Shown: positions 17,181-26,980 of the stretch, piece after piece
Numbering within the stretch: the first letter of the stretch is position 1
How the letters are laid out: each line of letters opens with the position of its first letter
Origin: Alphaproteobacteria bacterium
GTDB lineage: Bacteria; Pseudomonadota; Alphaproteobacteria; Bin95
Assembly: GCA_022827685.1 (NCBI GenBank)
Contig: JAJEIH010000077.1
Location: 1 to 40,592, forward strand
DNA length: 40,592 bases
Direction: 5' to 3'
Made by a program: the position numbers and the translations under genes
Notes under the pieces: model-generated
What the model saw: the letters and a program-made list of their open reading frames with translations, nothing else
Databases searched by the model: none
Told to the model about the DNA's origin: nothing

Positions 17181-18863
17181 CTACCCGCGCGTGAGCGGTT
17201 TGTAGCGGATGCGGTGGGGGTTGTCGGCTTCCGCGCCGAGGCGGCGGCGGCGGTCGGCCTCGTAGTCGGCGTAGTTGCCCTCGAACCACTCCACATGGCT
17301 GTCGCCCTCGAAGGCGAGGATATGGGTGGCGATCCGGTCCAGGAACCAGCGGTCGTGGCTGATGACCAGCACGGAGCCGGCGAAGGCGAGCAGCGCCTCC
17401 TCCAGCGAGCGCAGGGTCTCGACATCGAGGTCGTTGGTCGGCTCGTCCAGCAGCAGCAGGTTGGCGCCGGACTTGAGCATCTTGGCGAGATGGACCCGGT
17501 TGCGCTCGCCGCCGGAGAGGCTGCCCACCTTCTTCTGCTGGTCCGCGCCCTTGAAGTTGAAGGTGGAGACATAGGCCCGGCTCGCCACCTCGCGCGCTCC
17601 GAGCGCGATCATGTCGAGGCCGCCCGAAATCTCCTCCCAGACCGTCTTGTCGGCGGCCAGCGCCTCGCGGCTCTGGTCCACCGCGCCGATCTCCACCGTC
17701 TCGCCGACGCGCAGAACGCCGCTGTCCGGCGCCTCCTCGCCGGTCAGCATGCGGAAGAGCGTGGTCTTGCCGGCGCCGTTCGGCCCGATCACGCCGACTA
17801 TGCCCGCCGGAGGCAGGCGGAAGGAGACACCCTCCATCAGCAGCCGGTCGCCGAACGCCTTGGCCACGCCTTTCGCCTCGATCACCACGTCGCCCAGCCT
17901 CGGCCCCGGCGGGATGACGATCTCGGCCGTGTCGAGCGCCCGGCGCTGGCCCTCGGCCAGCAGCTCCTCATAGGCCCGGAGCCGCGCCCGGCTCTTGGCC
18001 TGCCGGGCGCGCGGGCTCTGGCGGACCCATTCGAGCTCGCGCTGCAGCACCTTGCGCCGCGCGCTCTCCTGCTTCTCCTCCAGCGCGAGGCGGCGCTCCT
18101 TCTGCTCCAGCCAGGAGGAGTAGTTGCCCTCGAACGGGACGCCGCGCCCGCGGTCCAGCTCCAGGATCCAGCCGGCGACATTGTCGAGGAAGTAGCGGTC
18201 ATGGGTGACGGCCACCACCGTGCCCTCATACCGCTCCAGGAAGCGCTCCAGCCAGGCGACGCTCTCGGCGTCCAGATGGTTGGTCGGCTCGTCCAGCAGC
18301 AGCAGGTCCGGCCGGGAGAGCAGCAGGCGGCAGAGCGCCACCCGCCGGCGCTCGCCGCCGGAAAGCGTCGCCGTGTCGGCGTCGCCCGGCGGGCAGCGCA
18401 GCGCATCCATCGCGATCTCGACCGTGCGCTCCAGTTCCCAGCCGTTGGCCGCGTCGATCCGCTCCTGCAGTTCGCCCTGCTCCTCGATCAGCGCGTCCAT
18501 CTCCTCGGGCGTCAGGTCCTCGGCGAAGCGGGCGCTCACCTCGTTGAAGCGTTCCAGCAGCCGGGCCGTCTCCGCCACGCCCTGCATGACATTGCCCATC
18601 ACGTCGCGGCCGGGGTCGAGTTCCGGCTCCTGCGGCAGGTAGCCGACGCGCGCGCCGTCGGCGGCCCGCGCCTCGCCGTCGAATTCGGTCTCGATGCCGG
18701 CCATGATGCGCATGAGCGTCGATTTGCCGGCGCCGTTCGGCCCGAGCACGCCGATCTTGGCGCCCGGCAGGAAGGCGAGGCGGATATTGTCGAGCACCTT
18801 GCGCCCGCCCGGATAGGCCTTGGCGAGCCCGTGCATCACATAGACATACTGGTATGAAGCCAT
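17181..18863 (-). CDS. ettA: Energy-dependent translational throttle ABC-F ATPase
   Basis: 560 residues, cytoplasmic, no membrane segments. Two ATPase domains: Walker [10 protein letters not shown] in both; signatures [12 protein letters not shown] and [13 protein letters not shown]; Walker [12 protein letters not shown] and [11 protein letters not shown]. The EttA-specific insertion and linker are present ([18 protein letters not shown] at the start; [18 protein letters not shown] in the linker). EttA binds the ribosomal E site and couples first peptide bond formation to ATP/ADP ratio. ATG 18863 matches homologue N-termini; ATG 18875 is an in-frame alternative. Gene length fits the family (about 555 residues). 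Confidence 0.93.
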   Translation of the reverse strand: MASYQYVYVMHGLAKAYPGGRKVLDNIRLAFLPGAKIGVLGPNGAGKSTLMRIMAGIETEFDGEARAADGARVGYLPQEPELDPGRDVMGNVMQGVAETARLLERFNEVSARFAEDLTPEEMDALIEEQGELQERIDAANGWELERTVEIAMDALRCPPGDADTATLSGGERRRVALCRLLLSRPDLLLLDEPTNHLDAESVAWLERFLERYEGTVVAVTHDRYFLDNVAGWILELDRGRGVPFEGNYSSWLEQKERRLALEEKQESARRKVLQRELEWVRQSPRARQAKSRARLRAYEELLAEGQRRALDTAEIVIPPGPRLGDVVIEAKGVAKAFGDRLLMEGVSFRLPPAGIVGVIGPNGAGKTTLFRMLTGEEAPDSGVLRVGETVEIGAVDQSREALAADKTVWEEISGGLDMIALGAREVASRAYVSTFNFKGADQQKKVGSLSGGERNRVHLAKMLKSGANLLLLDEPTNDLDVETLRSLEEALLAFAGSVLVISHDRWFLDRIATHILAFEGDSHVEWFEGNYADYEADRRRRLGAEADNPHRIRYKPLTRG

Positions 18864-18954
18864 GGCGCCGCTCATACCCCGCCGCCCGCTTCGCTGCAAC
18901 GCGCCCGACGGTACCGGGCTATACTCCGCCGCGGTACAAGAGAGGAGATGGGCC

Positions 18955-19371
18955 ATGGATCTCCCGTTCGGCGGCGGCTGCGCGTGCGGCGCCATACGCT
19001 ACGAATGTTCCGGCGCGCCGGTCTATATGGGCAACTGCCATTGCCGGGACTGCCAGCAGGCCACGGGCAGCGCCTTCTTCCCGGCCGTGGCGGTCCGGGA
19101 GCGGGAATTCAGGCTTCTCGGCGGCGAGCCCGCCTGGTTCGAAAGGCCTGCTGACAGGGGCCACCCGATGCGCCGCGCCTTCTGCCCGGAATGCGGCTCT
19201 CCCGTGTTCCTGAAAAACGGGGCGTCCGAAGCGGTGCGGGTGCTTTACGCGGGAAGCCTCGACGATCCCGGCCTGTATCGGCCGAGCCGGGACATTTTCG
19301 TCGGCAGCGCGCAGGCCTGGTGCCCGATGGACCCCGACCTTCCCAAGGACAGGGGCATGCCGGGAGGGTAG
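18955..19371 (+). CDS. GFA (CENP-V/glutathione-dependent formaldehyde-activating) family protein
   Basis: 138 residues, the usual size for the family. Zinc-binding cysteines are visible: [27 protein letters not shown], and [10 protein letters not shown], i.e. the three Cys clusters of the GFA fold. The founding members act on glutathione-bound formaldehyde, but most relatives have no proven substrate, so only the family is assigned. The ATG at 18955 follows AGAGGAGA by six bases. A TATACT element at 18920-18925 may be its -10 box, giving a short leader. It is divergent from ettA. Confidence 0.85.
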   Translation: MDLPFGGGCACGAIRYECSGAPVYMGNCHCRDCQQATGSAFFPAVAVREREFRLLGGEPAWFERPADRGHPMRRAFCPECGSPVFLKNGASEAVRVLYAGSLDDPGLYRPSRDIFVGSAQAWCPMDPDLPKDRGMPGG

Positions 19372-19401
19372 GCCCGGCCGCCGGCGCGCCCGGACCCGGC
19401 G

Positions 19402-20046
19402 CTACAGGTCCGAGCGCAGCCTGCTCAGCTCCCGGGTCTGCTCGATCACATTCGCCACCGACTGGCCGATCAGGTCCAGCCTGCTGACTTGGTCGATGCG
19501 CGCGCGCGCTTGGCCCAGTTCGCGCGGCGCCATCATGTGGTCGAGTATGCCGCAGGCGTCGCAGAGGCCGATGATCGCGATGTCGCGGGGGTCCGGAATC
19601 TCGTCGGACAGGAGCACGCCCATGATCCGGAGCTTGACCTCCCGTTCCGCCTTTCCGTCCACGCTCGGGTAGCGCCGAGACCGGAAGACCCAGAGAAACC
19701 GGTCTTCCTCGCGCGTCAGAATGCCCTTTTCGACGAGCCGGGCGAGCGCGGCTTCGCGGACCGCGTCGGCGTTGTCGGCGCACCTCCACACCCAGTGGTG
19801 GGCATCGTGGATGTGTCTGGACGCGGCGATGCGTTCCAGCGTGGGGTCGAGCAGCGGGTCGCCCGTCGGCTTCTCGTCCACGAGGAACAGCGAGCGGGGG
19901 TCGGTGTCGATCCGGTCCAGCAGCGCCAGGTCCATCAGCACCGCGCCGGCCAGCGCGCTTTTCAGCGACGACTGCGGCACAGGCAGGAAGCTCCCGTCGC
20001 GGTCGTCGAGCAGGAGCAGCATGATCTCTTCGGCAAAGCACAGCAT
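19402..20046 (-). CDS. GPP34 (GOLPH3/Vps74) family phosphoprotein homologue
   Basis: 214 residues, cytoplasmic, no signal or membrane helix. It matches the bacterial branch of the GPP34 family: FAEEIMLLLLDDRDG at the N-terminus, LAGAVLMDLALLDRID, DPTLERIAAS, LVEKGILTREEDRFLW, RRYPSVDGKAEREVKLRI and DPRDIAIIGLCDACGIL. In eukaryotes GOLPH3 binds phosphatidylinositol-4-phosphate and retains Golgi glycosyltransferases; the bacterial role is not established. It lies 63 bp downstream of the cupin gene on the same strand and converges with the GFA gene, 30 bp apart. Confidence 0.87.
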   Translation of the reverse strand: MLCFAEEIMLLLLDDRDGSFLPVPQSSLKSALAGAVLMDLALLDRIDTDPRSLFLVDEKPTGDPLLDPTLERIAASRHIHDAHHWVWRCADNADAVREAALARLVEKGILTREEDRFLWVFRSRRYPSVDGKAEREVKLRIMGVLLSDEIPDPRDIAIIGLCDACGILDHMMAPRELGQARARIDQVSRLDLIGQSVANVIEQTRELSRLRSDL

Positions 20047-20109
20047 CTCGGTCAGCCCAATCTGAAAACCGCTTCGGTAACGTCTTCTTCTCCCCGGAAC
20101 GCCCGGCCC

Positions 20110-20562
20110 TCAGGCGGCCCTCGCCCGCTGCCGCTCCAGGCCGCGGGCGAAATTGTCGAGCGTGATCTTGCGGTCGAGCGTGAGGTCCTCGCGGAGGATG
20201 TCATAGACATCGCCCTCCACCGCCTGCATGGAGAGCAGGATGACCGCGCCGTCCGGCCCGCCGCCCTCGACATGGGTTTCGTCGCCCCGGTTTTCGGAGA
20301 ACGTGCCGGCCGGGCGAATGTCGGGCGCTCCCAGCGCGCCATCCGGCCCCGGCTTGTAGATGCGGTGCTCGCCTTCGAGCACCAGCGTCTTGGTGACGCC
20401 GACATGGGTGTGCGGCACGCAGTTGGTGTCGGGGTCGAACTTCATCAGCATATCGACCCGGTTCAGCTCCCGGTCCACGCTCTGGATGGAATAGTAGAGG
20501 CCCTCGAAGCCGTTGAACGGCGCCCAGTCGATGGCGCGGTCGTCGAATTTGTATGCGGTCAT
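20110..20562 (-). CDS. Cupin domain-containing protein
   Basis: 150 residues, one small beta-barrel cupin domain. The metal-binding first motif is probably CVPHTHVGVTKTLVLEGE, with His residues and a Glu; the second motif is around TFSENRGDETHVEGG. It resembles the ChrR/acetylacetone-cleaving-like cupins often annotated simply as cupin. No substrate can be read from the sequence. The start is ATG 20562. It is followed by the GPP34 gene and preceded by miaA (113 bp away), all on the minus strand. Confidence 0.78.
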   Translation of the reverse strand: MTAYKFDDRAIDWAPFNGFEGLYYSIQSVDRELNRVDMLMKFDPDTNCVPHTHVGVTKTLVLEGEHRIYKPGPDGALGAPDIRPAGTFSENRGDETHVEGGGPDGAVILLSMQAVEGDVYDILREDLTLDRKITLDNFARGLERQRARAA

Positions 20563-20675
20563 GGCCAGCCGTCCCCGCTGCCGGGAGTCGCCCGACAGTA
20601 GAGCGCAGGAACGCCCCGAAGGGAAGGGCGGCGGGCAGGCTGCTGATGCGCCGCGCCGCTTTTGTCGAAAGCCGG

Positions 20676-21605
20676 TCACGGGCTTGCCGGCTCCGGGCCG
20701 CGGAGGTCCCGCGGAAGGCCGGCCATTGCGGCGGCGGGGAGGTCGGGGGAGTAGTCCTGCCGGAAGGTCGCGTCGGCGCGAAGGCGGTTGCGGAACCAGG
20801 TCCGCTGGCGCTTGGCGAAACGGCGGGTCGCAAAGACCGCGCGCCGTTCGGCTTCGTCGAGCGCGATCTTCCCGGCGAGATGGGCATGCAGCTCGGGCAG
20901 CCCCAGCGCCTTCATCGCCGGCAGGTCCGGGTCGAGGCCCCGGAGCCGGTCCGCTTCCTCCAGCGCGCCGGCCGCCAGCATGGACCGGAACCGCGCTTCG
21001 ATGCGCGCCCGCAGCCGCTCGCGCGGCGGATCGAGGAGGATGGTCCAGGCCCTGAGCGGGGCAGGGCGCGGTCCGGCCTGCCAGTCGCTGAGCGGCGTGC
21101 CGGTCGCCTCGAACACCGCCCAGGCCCTCAGCAGCCGCTGGCGGTCGCCGGGCGGCACGCGCCGGGCGAGTTCCGGGTCGCGCGCCGCCACTTCGCGGTG
21201 GAAGCCCTCCGCCCCCAGCGCCTCGCGGCGCGCGCGGGCGGCGGCCTCGATACCCGGCGCCGTATCGGGCATGTCGGAAAGGCCCTGAAGCAGCGCCTCG
21301 ATATAGAAGCCGGTGCCGCCGCAGAGAATGGCGGGGCGCGCCTCCTCCCCGGCCAGCGCGGCCAGCGCCATCTCCCGCCAGCGCGCGGCGGAGCAGCGCT
21401 CCCATGCGGGCAGGACCCCGTAGAGCCGGTGCGGCGCGCGTTCCTCCTCCTCCGGCCCCGGCCGCGCAGTCAGGACCCGCAATTCGCGATAGACCTGCAT
21501 GCTGTCGGCATTCACGACCCCGCCGCCGAGCGCGGCCGCCATTTCGAGCGCCAGCTTCGATTTACCGCTCGCCGTCGGGCCCGCAATGACGATGATGGGC
21601 AGCAT
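20676..21605 (-). CDS. miaA: tRNA dimethylallyltransferase
   Basis: 309 residues. It adds a dimethylallyl group to N6 of A37 in tRNAs reading codons starting with U, the first step towards ms2i6A. Visible motifs: P-loop IAGPTASGKSKLA, DSMQVYREL, ILCGGTGFYIEALLQG, and the C-terminal RRFAKRQRTWFRN. ATG 21605 gives the standard N-terminus LPIIVIAGPTASGKS. Its start codon is only 16 bp from that of divergent serB, so each gene's promoter must overlap the coding part of the other or the tiny gap. Confidence 0.93.
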   Translation of the reverse strand: MLPIIVIAGPTASGKSKLALEMAAALGGGVVNADSMQVYRELRVLTARPGPEEEERAPHRLYGVLPAWERCSAARWREMALAALAGEEARPAILCGGTGFYIEALLQGLSDMPDTAPGIEAAARARREALGAEGFHREVAARDPELARRVPPGDRQRLLRAWAVFEATGTPLSDWQAGPRPAPLRAWTILLDPPRERLRARIEARFRSMLAAGALEEADRLRGLDPDLPAMKALGLPELHAHLAGKIALDEAERRAVFATRRFAKRQRTWFRNRLRADATFRQDYSPDLPAAAMAGLPRDLRGPEPASP

Positions 21606-21621
21606 GGTGCGGGGAACGGGC

Positions 21622-22470
21622 ATGGACTGGGTGGCCGTGGCGATGGCGCCGGAAGGCGAGGCGCTGGACGAGGCGATTGTCGCGCGCCTTGCCGGGCGGC
21701 TCAAGGCGGGCCCGGTGCGCAGGCTCGGCCCCGATGCGGTCGAGATCGCGGTGGCCGCGCCCGATGCCGAGCCCGGCGAGACGGGAATCGACTGGGCCGT
21801 GCTGCCGGCGCGCGGGCGGCGCAAGCGCCTGCTGATCGCCGACATGGACTCCACGATGGTCGCCGGGGAGACGCTCGACGAACTGGCTGCCGAGGCCGGC
21901 ATCGGCCCGCAGGTCGCCGCGATCACGGCGCGCGCCATGAATGGCGAGCTGGATTTCGAGGCGGCGGTCCGGGAACGGGTCGGCCTGCTGGCCGGGCTGC
22001 CGCTGGCGGCGGCGGAACGGGTGCTGGCGCGCCTCCGTCTCATGCCGGGCGCGCGCGCCGCCGTCGCGACGATGCGCGCTTCGGGCGCCCATTGCATGCT
22101 GGTGTCGGGCGGCTTCACCCTGTTCGCGGAGCCGGTGGGCGCGCGCCTCGGTTTCCAGGAGGTGCAGGCCAACCGGCTCGAGGTGCGGGGCGGGCGGCTG
22201 ACCGGCCGCGTGCTGGATCCCGTTCTCGGGCAGGACGCGAAGCGCCGGGCGCTGGAAGAACGCTGCGATGCGCTCGGCCTCGCGCCCGGCGAGGCGCTGG
22301 CGGTCGGCGACGGGGCCAACGATCTCGCCATGCTGGCCGCCGCCGGGCTTGGCGTCGCCTTCCGCGCAAGGCCCGCCGTCGCGGCCGCGGCGCGCATCCG
22401 GGTGGACCGGGCCGGCCTTGCAGCCCTGCTCTATCTGCAGGGCTACGAGCGGGCCGAATTCGCGCCCTGA
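21622..22470 (+). CDS. serB: Phosphoserine phosphatase
   Basis: 282 residues. HAD-superfamily phosphatase that makes L-serine from phosphoserine. HAD motif I is IADMDSTMVAGETLDELA, motif II lies in MLVSGGFTLFAEP, and motif IV is VGDGANDLAMLAAAG. The N-terminal 70 residues form the regulatory-type extension seen in long SerB proteins. The start is ATG 21622, with a modest GGGGAA ribosome site. Its stop lies only six bp from the ftsZ stop, so the two convergent genes share almost no 3' space. Confidence 0.93.
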   Translation: MDWVAVAMAPEGEALDEAIVARLAGRLKAGPVRRLGPDAVEIAVAAPDAEPGETGIDWAVLPARGRRKRLLIADMDSTMVAGETLDELAAEAGIGPQVAAITARAMNGELDFEAAVRERVGLLAGLPLAAAERVLARLRLMPGARAAVATMRASGAHCMLVSGGFTLFAEPVGARLGFQEVQANRLEVRGGRLTGRVLDPVLGQDAKRRALEERCDALGLAPGEALAVGDGANDLAMLAAAGLGVAFRARPAVAAAARIRVDRAGLAALLYLQGYERAEFAP

Positions 22471-22476
22471 ACCTCC

Positions 22477-24018
22477 TCAGTTGGCCTGGCGCTTCAGGAA
22501 CGCCGGGATGTTGAGCTGCTCGTCGTCCTCGGCCGGGGCCGGCACGGCACTGCCGCTGCCGATGCTCACGTCGAGAACCGGGGGCTCCTTGGCGGTCTCA
22601 TCCGTCTCCCGTCCCAGAAGGCCCGGCAGGCCGAACCATCCGCGGCGCGGCGGGGGCGCCGGCGGGGTTTCGGGCATGGCGGCGGCCGGAGGCGTGCTGA
22701 ACAGCTGCGTCTTGCGCGGCGCGGCCGCGCCGTCCGGCAGGAAGGCCTTGCCATAGGCCGGCTTGCGGGCCGGCATCGCCCCGGCATCTTCGGTCCCGGC
22801 CGCTGCAGGCTCCGCCGCCGGCGCTTCCTCTTCCGCCGCGTCCGCTTCCCCGGGCTGTTCCGCGGCCACGGCGGCAGCCTCCATCGGGGCTTCTTCCCCG
22901 GGGGCCTCGGCTTTCGCGACCACGAAGACCGGCTCTTCGGCGGCTTCCGGCGACTCGTCCGGCGCCGCCGCGTCCATCGCCTCGTCTTCCAACGGCCGAT
23001 CGACGGCGGCGAGGCCCGGCAGGACGGGATCGGTCTCGCGCTTGAACTCCGACTCGATGCCGGTCGCGACCACGGACACGCGCATCCTGTTGTTCATGCT
23101 CTCGTCGAGCGTGGAGCCGAACACGATATTGGCGTTGTCGTCCACTTCCCGGCGGATGCGGTTGGCGGCCTCGTCCACCTCCATCAGGCCCATGTCGAAA
23201 CCGCCGGTGATGTTGATGAGCACCGCCTGCGCGCCCCGCATGGAGGTGTCGTCCAGCAGCGGATTGTCGATGGCGGCTTCCGCGGCGTCCATGGCGCGGG
23301 TCTCGCCTTCGGCTTCGCCCGTGCCCATCATCGCCTTGCCCATCTCGCGCATGACGGAGCGGATGTCGGCGAAGTCGAGGTTCACCAGGCCCGGCTTGAT
23401 CATCAGGTCGGTCACGCCGCGCACGCCCGATTGCAGCACCTCGTCCGCCATCTGGAAGGCTTCGGCGAGCGTGGTCCTCGGGTCGGCCACCTGGAACAGG
23501 TTCTGGTTCGGGATGACGATCAGCGTATCGACGAACTTGGCGAGCTCCTCGATGCCGTTCTCGGCGGCGCGCATGCGGCGCGTGCCCTCGAAGTTGAACG
23601 GTTTGGTGACGACGCCCACGGTCAGCACGCCGCGTTCGCGCGCCGCCCGGGCGATCACCGGAGCGGCGCCGGTGCCGGTGCCGCCGCCCATGCCGGCGGT
23701 GATGAAGAGCATGTGGCAGCCTTCGATCTCCGCCATGACTTCGTCGAGCGCTTCCTCTGCGGCCGCCCGTCCGATGTCGGGCTCGGCGCCGGCGCCGAGG
23801 CCATTGGTGAGGTTGGCGCCGAGCCGGATGCGGTTGGGCGCGTCCGACAGGCCCAAAGCCTGCGCGTCGGTATTGGCCACCAGGAATTCGACGCCCTGGA
23901 GGTCGGAGCGGATCATGTTGTTGACCGCGTTGCCTCCCGCGCCGCCGACGCCGATGACCGTGATTCGCGGCCTCATCTCGACATAGTCGGGCGGAGAGTG
24001 GAAGTTGATTGTGCTCAT
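22477..24018 (-). CDS. ftsZ: Cell division protein FtsZ
   Basis: 513 residues. Tubulin-like GTPase that forms the division ring. Motifs: [14 protein letters not shown] near the N-terminus, the GTP-binding [15 protein letters not shown], and NLDFADI for the T7 region. The globular domain ends near residue 330; a long Ala/Glu/Pro-rich linker of about 170 residues follows, typical of alphaproteobacteria, ending in the conserved tail peptide [12 protein letters not shown] that binds FtsA and other partners. CAGGAGAATCCG right before ATG 24018 is a strong ribosome site. It is the last dcw gene; lpxC, often next, is absent. Confidence 0.96.
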   Translation of the reverse strand: MSTINFHSPPDYVEMRPRITVIGVGGAGGNAVNNMIRSDLQGVEFLVANTDAQALGLSDAPNRIRLGANLTNGLGAGAEPDIGRAAAEEALDEVMAEIEGCHMLFITAGMGGGTGTGAAPVIARAARERGVLTVGVVTKPFNFEGTRRMRAAENGIEELAKFVDTLIVIPNQNLFQVADPRTTLAEAFQMADEVLQSGVRGVTDLMIKPGLVNLDFADIRSVMREMGKAMMGTGEAEGETRAMDAAEAAIDNPLLDDTSMRGAQAVLINITGGFDMGLMEVDEAANRIRREVDDNANIVFGSTLDESMNNRMRVSVVATGIESEFKRETDPVLPGLAAVDRPLEDEAMDAAAPDESPEAAEEPVFVVAKAEAPGEEAPMEAAAVAAEQPGEADAAEEEAPAAEPAAAGTEDAGAMPARKPAYGKAFLPDGAAAPRKTQLFSTPPAAAMPETPPAPPPRRGWFGLPGLLGRETDETAKEPPVLDVSIGSGSAVPAPAEDDEQLNIPAFLKRQAN

Positions 24019-24061
24019 CGGATTCTCCTGTCTGGGCAACGTGCCGGCTTGGGGTTCCTCG

Positions 24062-25300
24062 TCAGATGTGCTGGCGCATCCATGCGCCGAAGCGTGCGAA
24101 GAGATGGGTGGAGGCCGGCGCGAGCGCCGGCATGGAGAGGGTGGCGGGCGCATCGCCGCCGAGAGCATGCACGAGCAGGCCGGCGCAGGCGGCGTAGGCG
24201 GGGCCGGTGCGGGAGTCGGCGATCCGGAAGGCGGGTCCGATGCTTCCGGCGCGGACCTGGCGTTCCAGGATCAGCTCGCCGAGCCGGGCCGCGCCGACCA
24301 GCTGGCTGGCGCCGCCGGCAAGAACGACCCGCCGTCCCGCTTCCATCTGGGCATAGGTCTCGTCCAGACGGGCGCGGACGCGCTCGAAGGTCTGCTCCGT
24401 TCGCGGCGTAACGATCTGCCTCAGATAAGGCGGAACCACATGGCGGCCGTTCTTCCCGTAACTCTCTTCCGCACTGGCGTCCGGCAGCGGATCCGTCTCG
24501 AAGGGCGAGCCGCTGAGGCAGCTCGCCTCCTTGACCTTGATCTCCTCGGCCTCGCGGAAGTTCATCGAGAAGGCGTAGGCGACATCCTCGGTCAGCCGCG
24601 CGCCGCCCTTCTTCAGGACGTCCACGAAGGTCACGCCGCGGTTGTTGAAGACGGCGATTCCCGTGGTCCCGCCGCCCATGTCGGCCACCGCTATGCCAAG
24701 CTCGCGGTCCTCTTCGGTGAGCACGGCCAGGCCTGCCGCGTAGGGGGCGGGCAGAATGCCGGCGACCTCGACATGCGCCGCCCTGACGCAAGCTTCCAGA
24801 TTGGCGATCGGCCCGGCTTCGGCGGTGATCGCATGAAGGTCGATGCCGATGCGGCTGCCATACATGCCGAGCGGGTTTTCGATACCGCCAACGCCGTCCA
24901 CCGCGTAGTCCAGCGGCCGGACCAGAAGCAGGCGGCGGTCCCTGGTGTCGATGCGCGCATAGGCGGTGTTCTGGACCCCGCGGATGTCGGCGGGGACGAT
25001 CCTCGGACCCGGGACCGGAAGCTCGACGCGAATGCGCTGGCTTGCCGGCCGCCCGCCGCTGGTCGCCACGTAAATCTGCTGGACCTCGACGCCGGCCATG
25101 CGCTCGGCATGGGAAATCGCCGTGGCGATGGCCTGGCCCGCAGCATGGATATCGACGACGGCGCCCTCAATGATGCCGCGCGAGGCGCGGTCGCCGATGC
25201 CGATGACGTCGAAGCGTCCCTCTTCGAGGACTCTGGCGATGAAGCAGCAGACCTTGGTGCTGCCGACATCCAGCGCTGCGACGATGTTCTCCCGCGCCAT
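24062..25300 (-). CDS. ftsA: Cell division protein FtsA
   Basis: 412 residues. Actin-like ATPase that tethers FtsZ filaments to the membrane. The N-terminus [19 protein letters not shown] is the phosphate-1 motif; [14 protein letters not shown] and [18 protein letters not shown] are the other ATPase segments; the SHS2 (1C) domain lies between them. The C-terminal [12 protein letters not shown] is a plausible amphipathic membrane-targeting helix. It lies between ftsQ (4-bp gap) and ftsZ (43-bp gap, the largest in the cluster). Confidence 0.95.
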   Translation of the reverse strand: MARENIVAALDVGSTKVCCFIARVLEEGRFDVIGIGDRASRGIIEGAVVDIHAAGQAIATAISHAERMAGVEVQQIYVATSGGRPASQRIRVELPVPGPRIVPADIRGVQNTAYARIDTRDRRLLLVRPLDYAVDGVGGIENPLGMYGSRIGIDLHAITAEAGPIANLEACVRAAHVEVAGILPAPYAAGLAVLTEEDRELGIAVADMGGGTTGIAVFNNRGVTFVDVLKKGGARLTEDVAYAFSMNFREAEEIKVKEASCLSGSPFETDPLPDASAEESYGKNGRHVVPPYLRQIVTPRTEQTFERVRARLDETYAQMEAGRRVVLAGGASQLVGAARLGELILERQVRAGSIGPAFRIADSRTGPAYAACAGLLVHALGGDAPATLSMPALAPASTHLFARFGAWMRQHI

Positions 25301-25304
25301 GGTT

Positions 25305-26090
25305 TCAGCTCCGTTCCGCGGTCTCGTTTCGGACCATGCGCAGGACCATCCGGCCGTCGAAACGCATGTCGATATGGGCGATGTCTCCGTCGAGCAGACG
25401 GCGTTCCCGGTTGATTTGCGCCAGGCGGGCCCAGGCGGCCTCGGCGCCTTCTTCCGGCAGCTTTATCCGGATCCGCCAGTCGAGATGGACGTTCCAGCGC
25501 CTGCCCGACACATAGGTGAGTCCGGTGACGCGCCGGGCGACGTCCGGTTCCTGTCCCAGCGCGGCGAGAATGGCGGGAGCGGCGGCGGCCGCGCCCTCGC
25601 CGCGGACCACGGGCAGGTCGGCGAAGTCGCGCGGATCGAGGTCCGGGATTTCGTGGCCTGTCCTGTCGATGACCGCGAAGTCCCGTCCGCGGTCCCAGAC
25701 GGCCAGCGTTTCGCGCTCGACCAGCCGCACGACCAGCAGGTCCGGAAGCGCCCGTTCCACTTCCGCCTGCTGCACCCAGGGCAAGGCCTCGACGCGCATG
25801 CGCGCGGCGCGGATGTCCACGCCGAGGATGGGCGAACCGGCAACGGCCCCGAGAGCGCTGCGGACCTCCTCCGGCGTCGTCTGCCTGCGGCCGATGACCA
25901 TCACTTCGCGGACCTCGAAACCGGCGCGAACGGACAGGGCGTAGGCCCGCTCCATGGCGGCGCGGAAATGGCGGGCCGCCCATTCGGATTCGCCCGTGCG
26001 GACGGCGGCGGCCGCTCCCGCCGCCAGCAGCAGCGCCGCTACCAGGCGCAGAAGCCACCGCCGGCGCGGCCGGAGCTTCAGAAATCGCAT
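25305..26090 (-). CDS. ftsQ: Cell division protein FtsQ
   Basis: 261 residues, bitopic inner-membrane divisome protein that with FtsB and FtsL links early and late division proteins. A basic cytoplasmic start (FLKLRPRRRWLLR) is followed by one membrane helix (about residues 12-30), then a POTRA domain (FEVREVMVIGRRQTTPEEVR) and the beta domain with LPDLLVVRLVERETLAVW. Overlaps ddl by 13 bp. No ftsB is in the window. Confidence 0.92.
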   Translation of the reverse strand: MRFLKLRPRRRWLLRLVAALLLAAGAAAAVRTGESEWAARHFRAAMERAYALSVRAGFEVREVMVIGRRQTTPEEVRSALGAVAGSPILGVDIRAARMRVEALPWVQQAEVERALPDLLVVRLVERETLAVWDRGRDFAVIDRTGHEIPDLDPRDFADLPVVRGEGAAAAAPAILAALGQEPDVARRVTGLTYVSGRRWNVHLDWRIRIKLPEEGAEAAWARLAQINRERRLLDGDIAHIDMRFDGRMVLRMVRNETAERS

Positions 26091-26980
26091 CGGGCCGCCT
26101 CCGTCATCAACTGGACGAGGCTCGGAAAATCGATGCCTGCCCAGGCGGCGATTTCCGGCACGAGGGAGAGCGGCGTCAGCCCCGGCTGGGTGTTGACCTC
26201 CAGCAGGTAAAGCCCGCCGCCATGCTCGTCATAGCGGAAGTCGGCGCGCGTGATCGACCGGCAGCCGAGCGCCGCGTGCGCGCGTTCGGCCATGTCGAGC
26301 GCCTGGGCCGCGACGTCGTCATCGACCGGCGCCGGAACCAGATGGTCCGCGCGCGCTTCGGTATATTTCGTGTCGTAGTCGTAGAAGCCCTGATAGGGCC
26401 GGATTTCCAGCAGGCCGAGCGCCCGGCCGTCATTTACCGCGACGGTGAGTTCACGCCCGGGAATATAGCGCTCCACCAGGGCCCTGCCGCCGAAAGGCCA
26501 GGTCTCGGGCGAGAGGGGAACGGCGTTGGAGCCTTCCTCGACGATGATGACGCCGACGCTCGAGCCCTCCGAGACCGGCTTGACCACATAGGGCGGCGGC
26601 ATGGAGCCATGCGCATCCCCGCAGCACACCACCTTGCCGTCGGGCACGGCGATGCCGGCCGTCCTGAACACCGCCTTCGCCGCCGCCTTGTCCATGGCGA
26701 GCGCCGAGGCGCGTATGCCGGAATGGGTGTAGGGGATGCCCATGAGTTCGAGCAGACCCTGGATGCAGCCATCTTCGCCGAAGCGCCCGTGAAGGGCGTT
26801 GAAGGCGGCGTCGGGTGCCGGGGTCAGCCGCGCCGCAAGCGCCGGGATATCGGCCCCGACATCGATGGGATCGACCGAGTAACCGAGCGTCGTCAGAGCC
26901 TCGCACACGGCCTGGCCCGTGGTCAGCGAAACCTCCCGTTCTGCGGACACGCCGCCCATGAGCACCGCGATCCTGTTCAT
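26078..26980 (-). CDS. ddl: D-alanine--D-alanine ligase
   Basis: 300 residues. ATP-grasp enzyme that makes the D-Ala-D-Ala dipeptide added by MurF. Motifs: IAVLMGGVSAEREVSL at the start, FNALHGRFGEDGCIQG, KPVSEGSSVGVIIV, and EVNTQPGLTPLSLVPE with the metal-binding Glu and Asn. ATG 26980 overlaps the end of murB by 4 bp. The ddlB position between murB and ftsQ is the standard dcw order. Confidence 0.95.
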   Translation of the reverse strand: MNRIAVLMGGVSAEREVSLTTGQAVCEALTTLGYSVDPIDVGADIPALAARLTPAPDAAFNALHGRFGEDGCIQGLLELMGIPYTHSGIRASALAMDKAAAKAVFRTAGIAVPDGKVVCCGDAHGSMPPPYVVKPVSEGSSVGVIIVEEGSNAVPLSPETWPFGGRALVERYIPGRELTVAVNDGRALGLLEIRPYQGFYDYDTKYTEARADHLVPAPVDDDVAAQALDMAERAHAALGCRSITRADFRYDEHGGGLYLLEVNTQPGLTPLSLVPEIAAWAGIDFPSLVQLMTEAARCDF

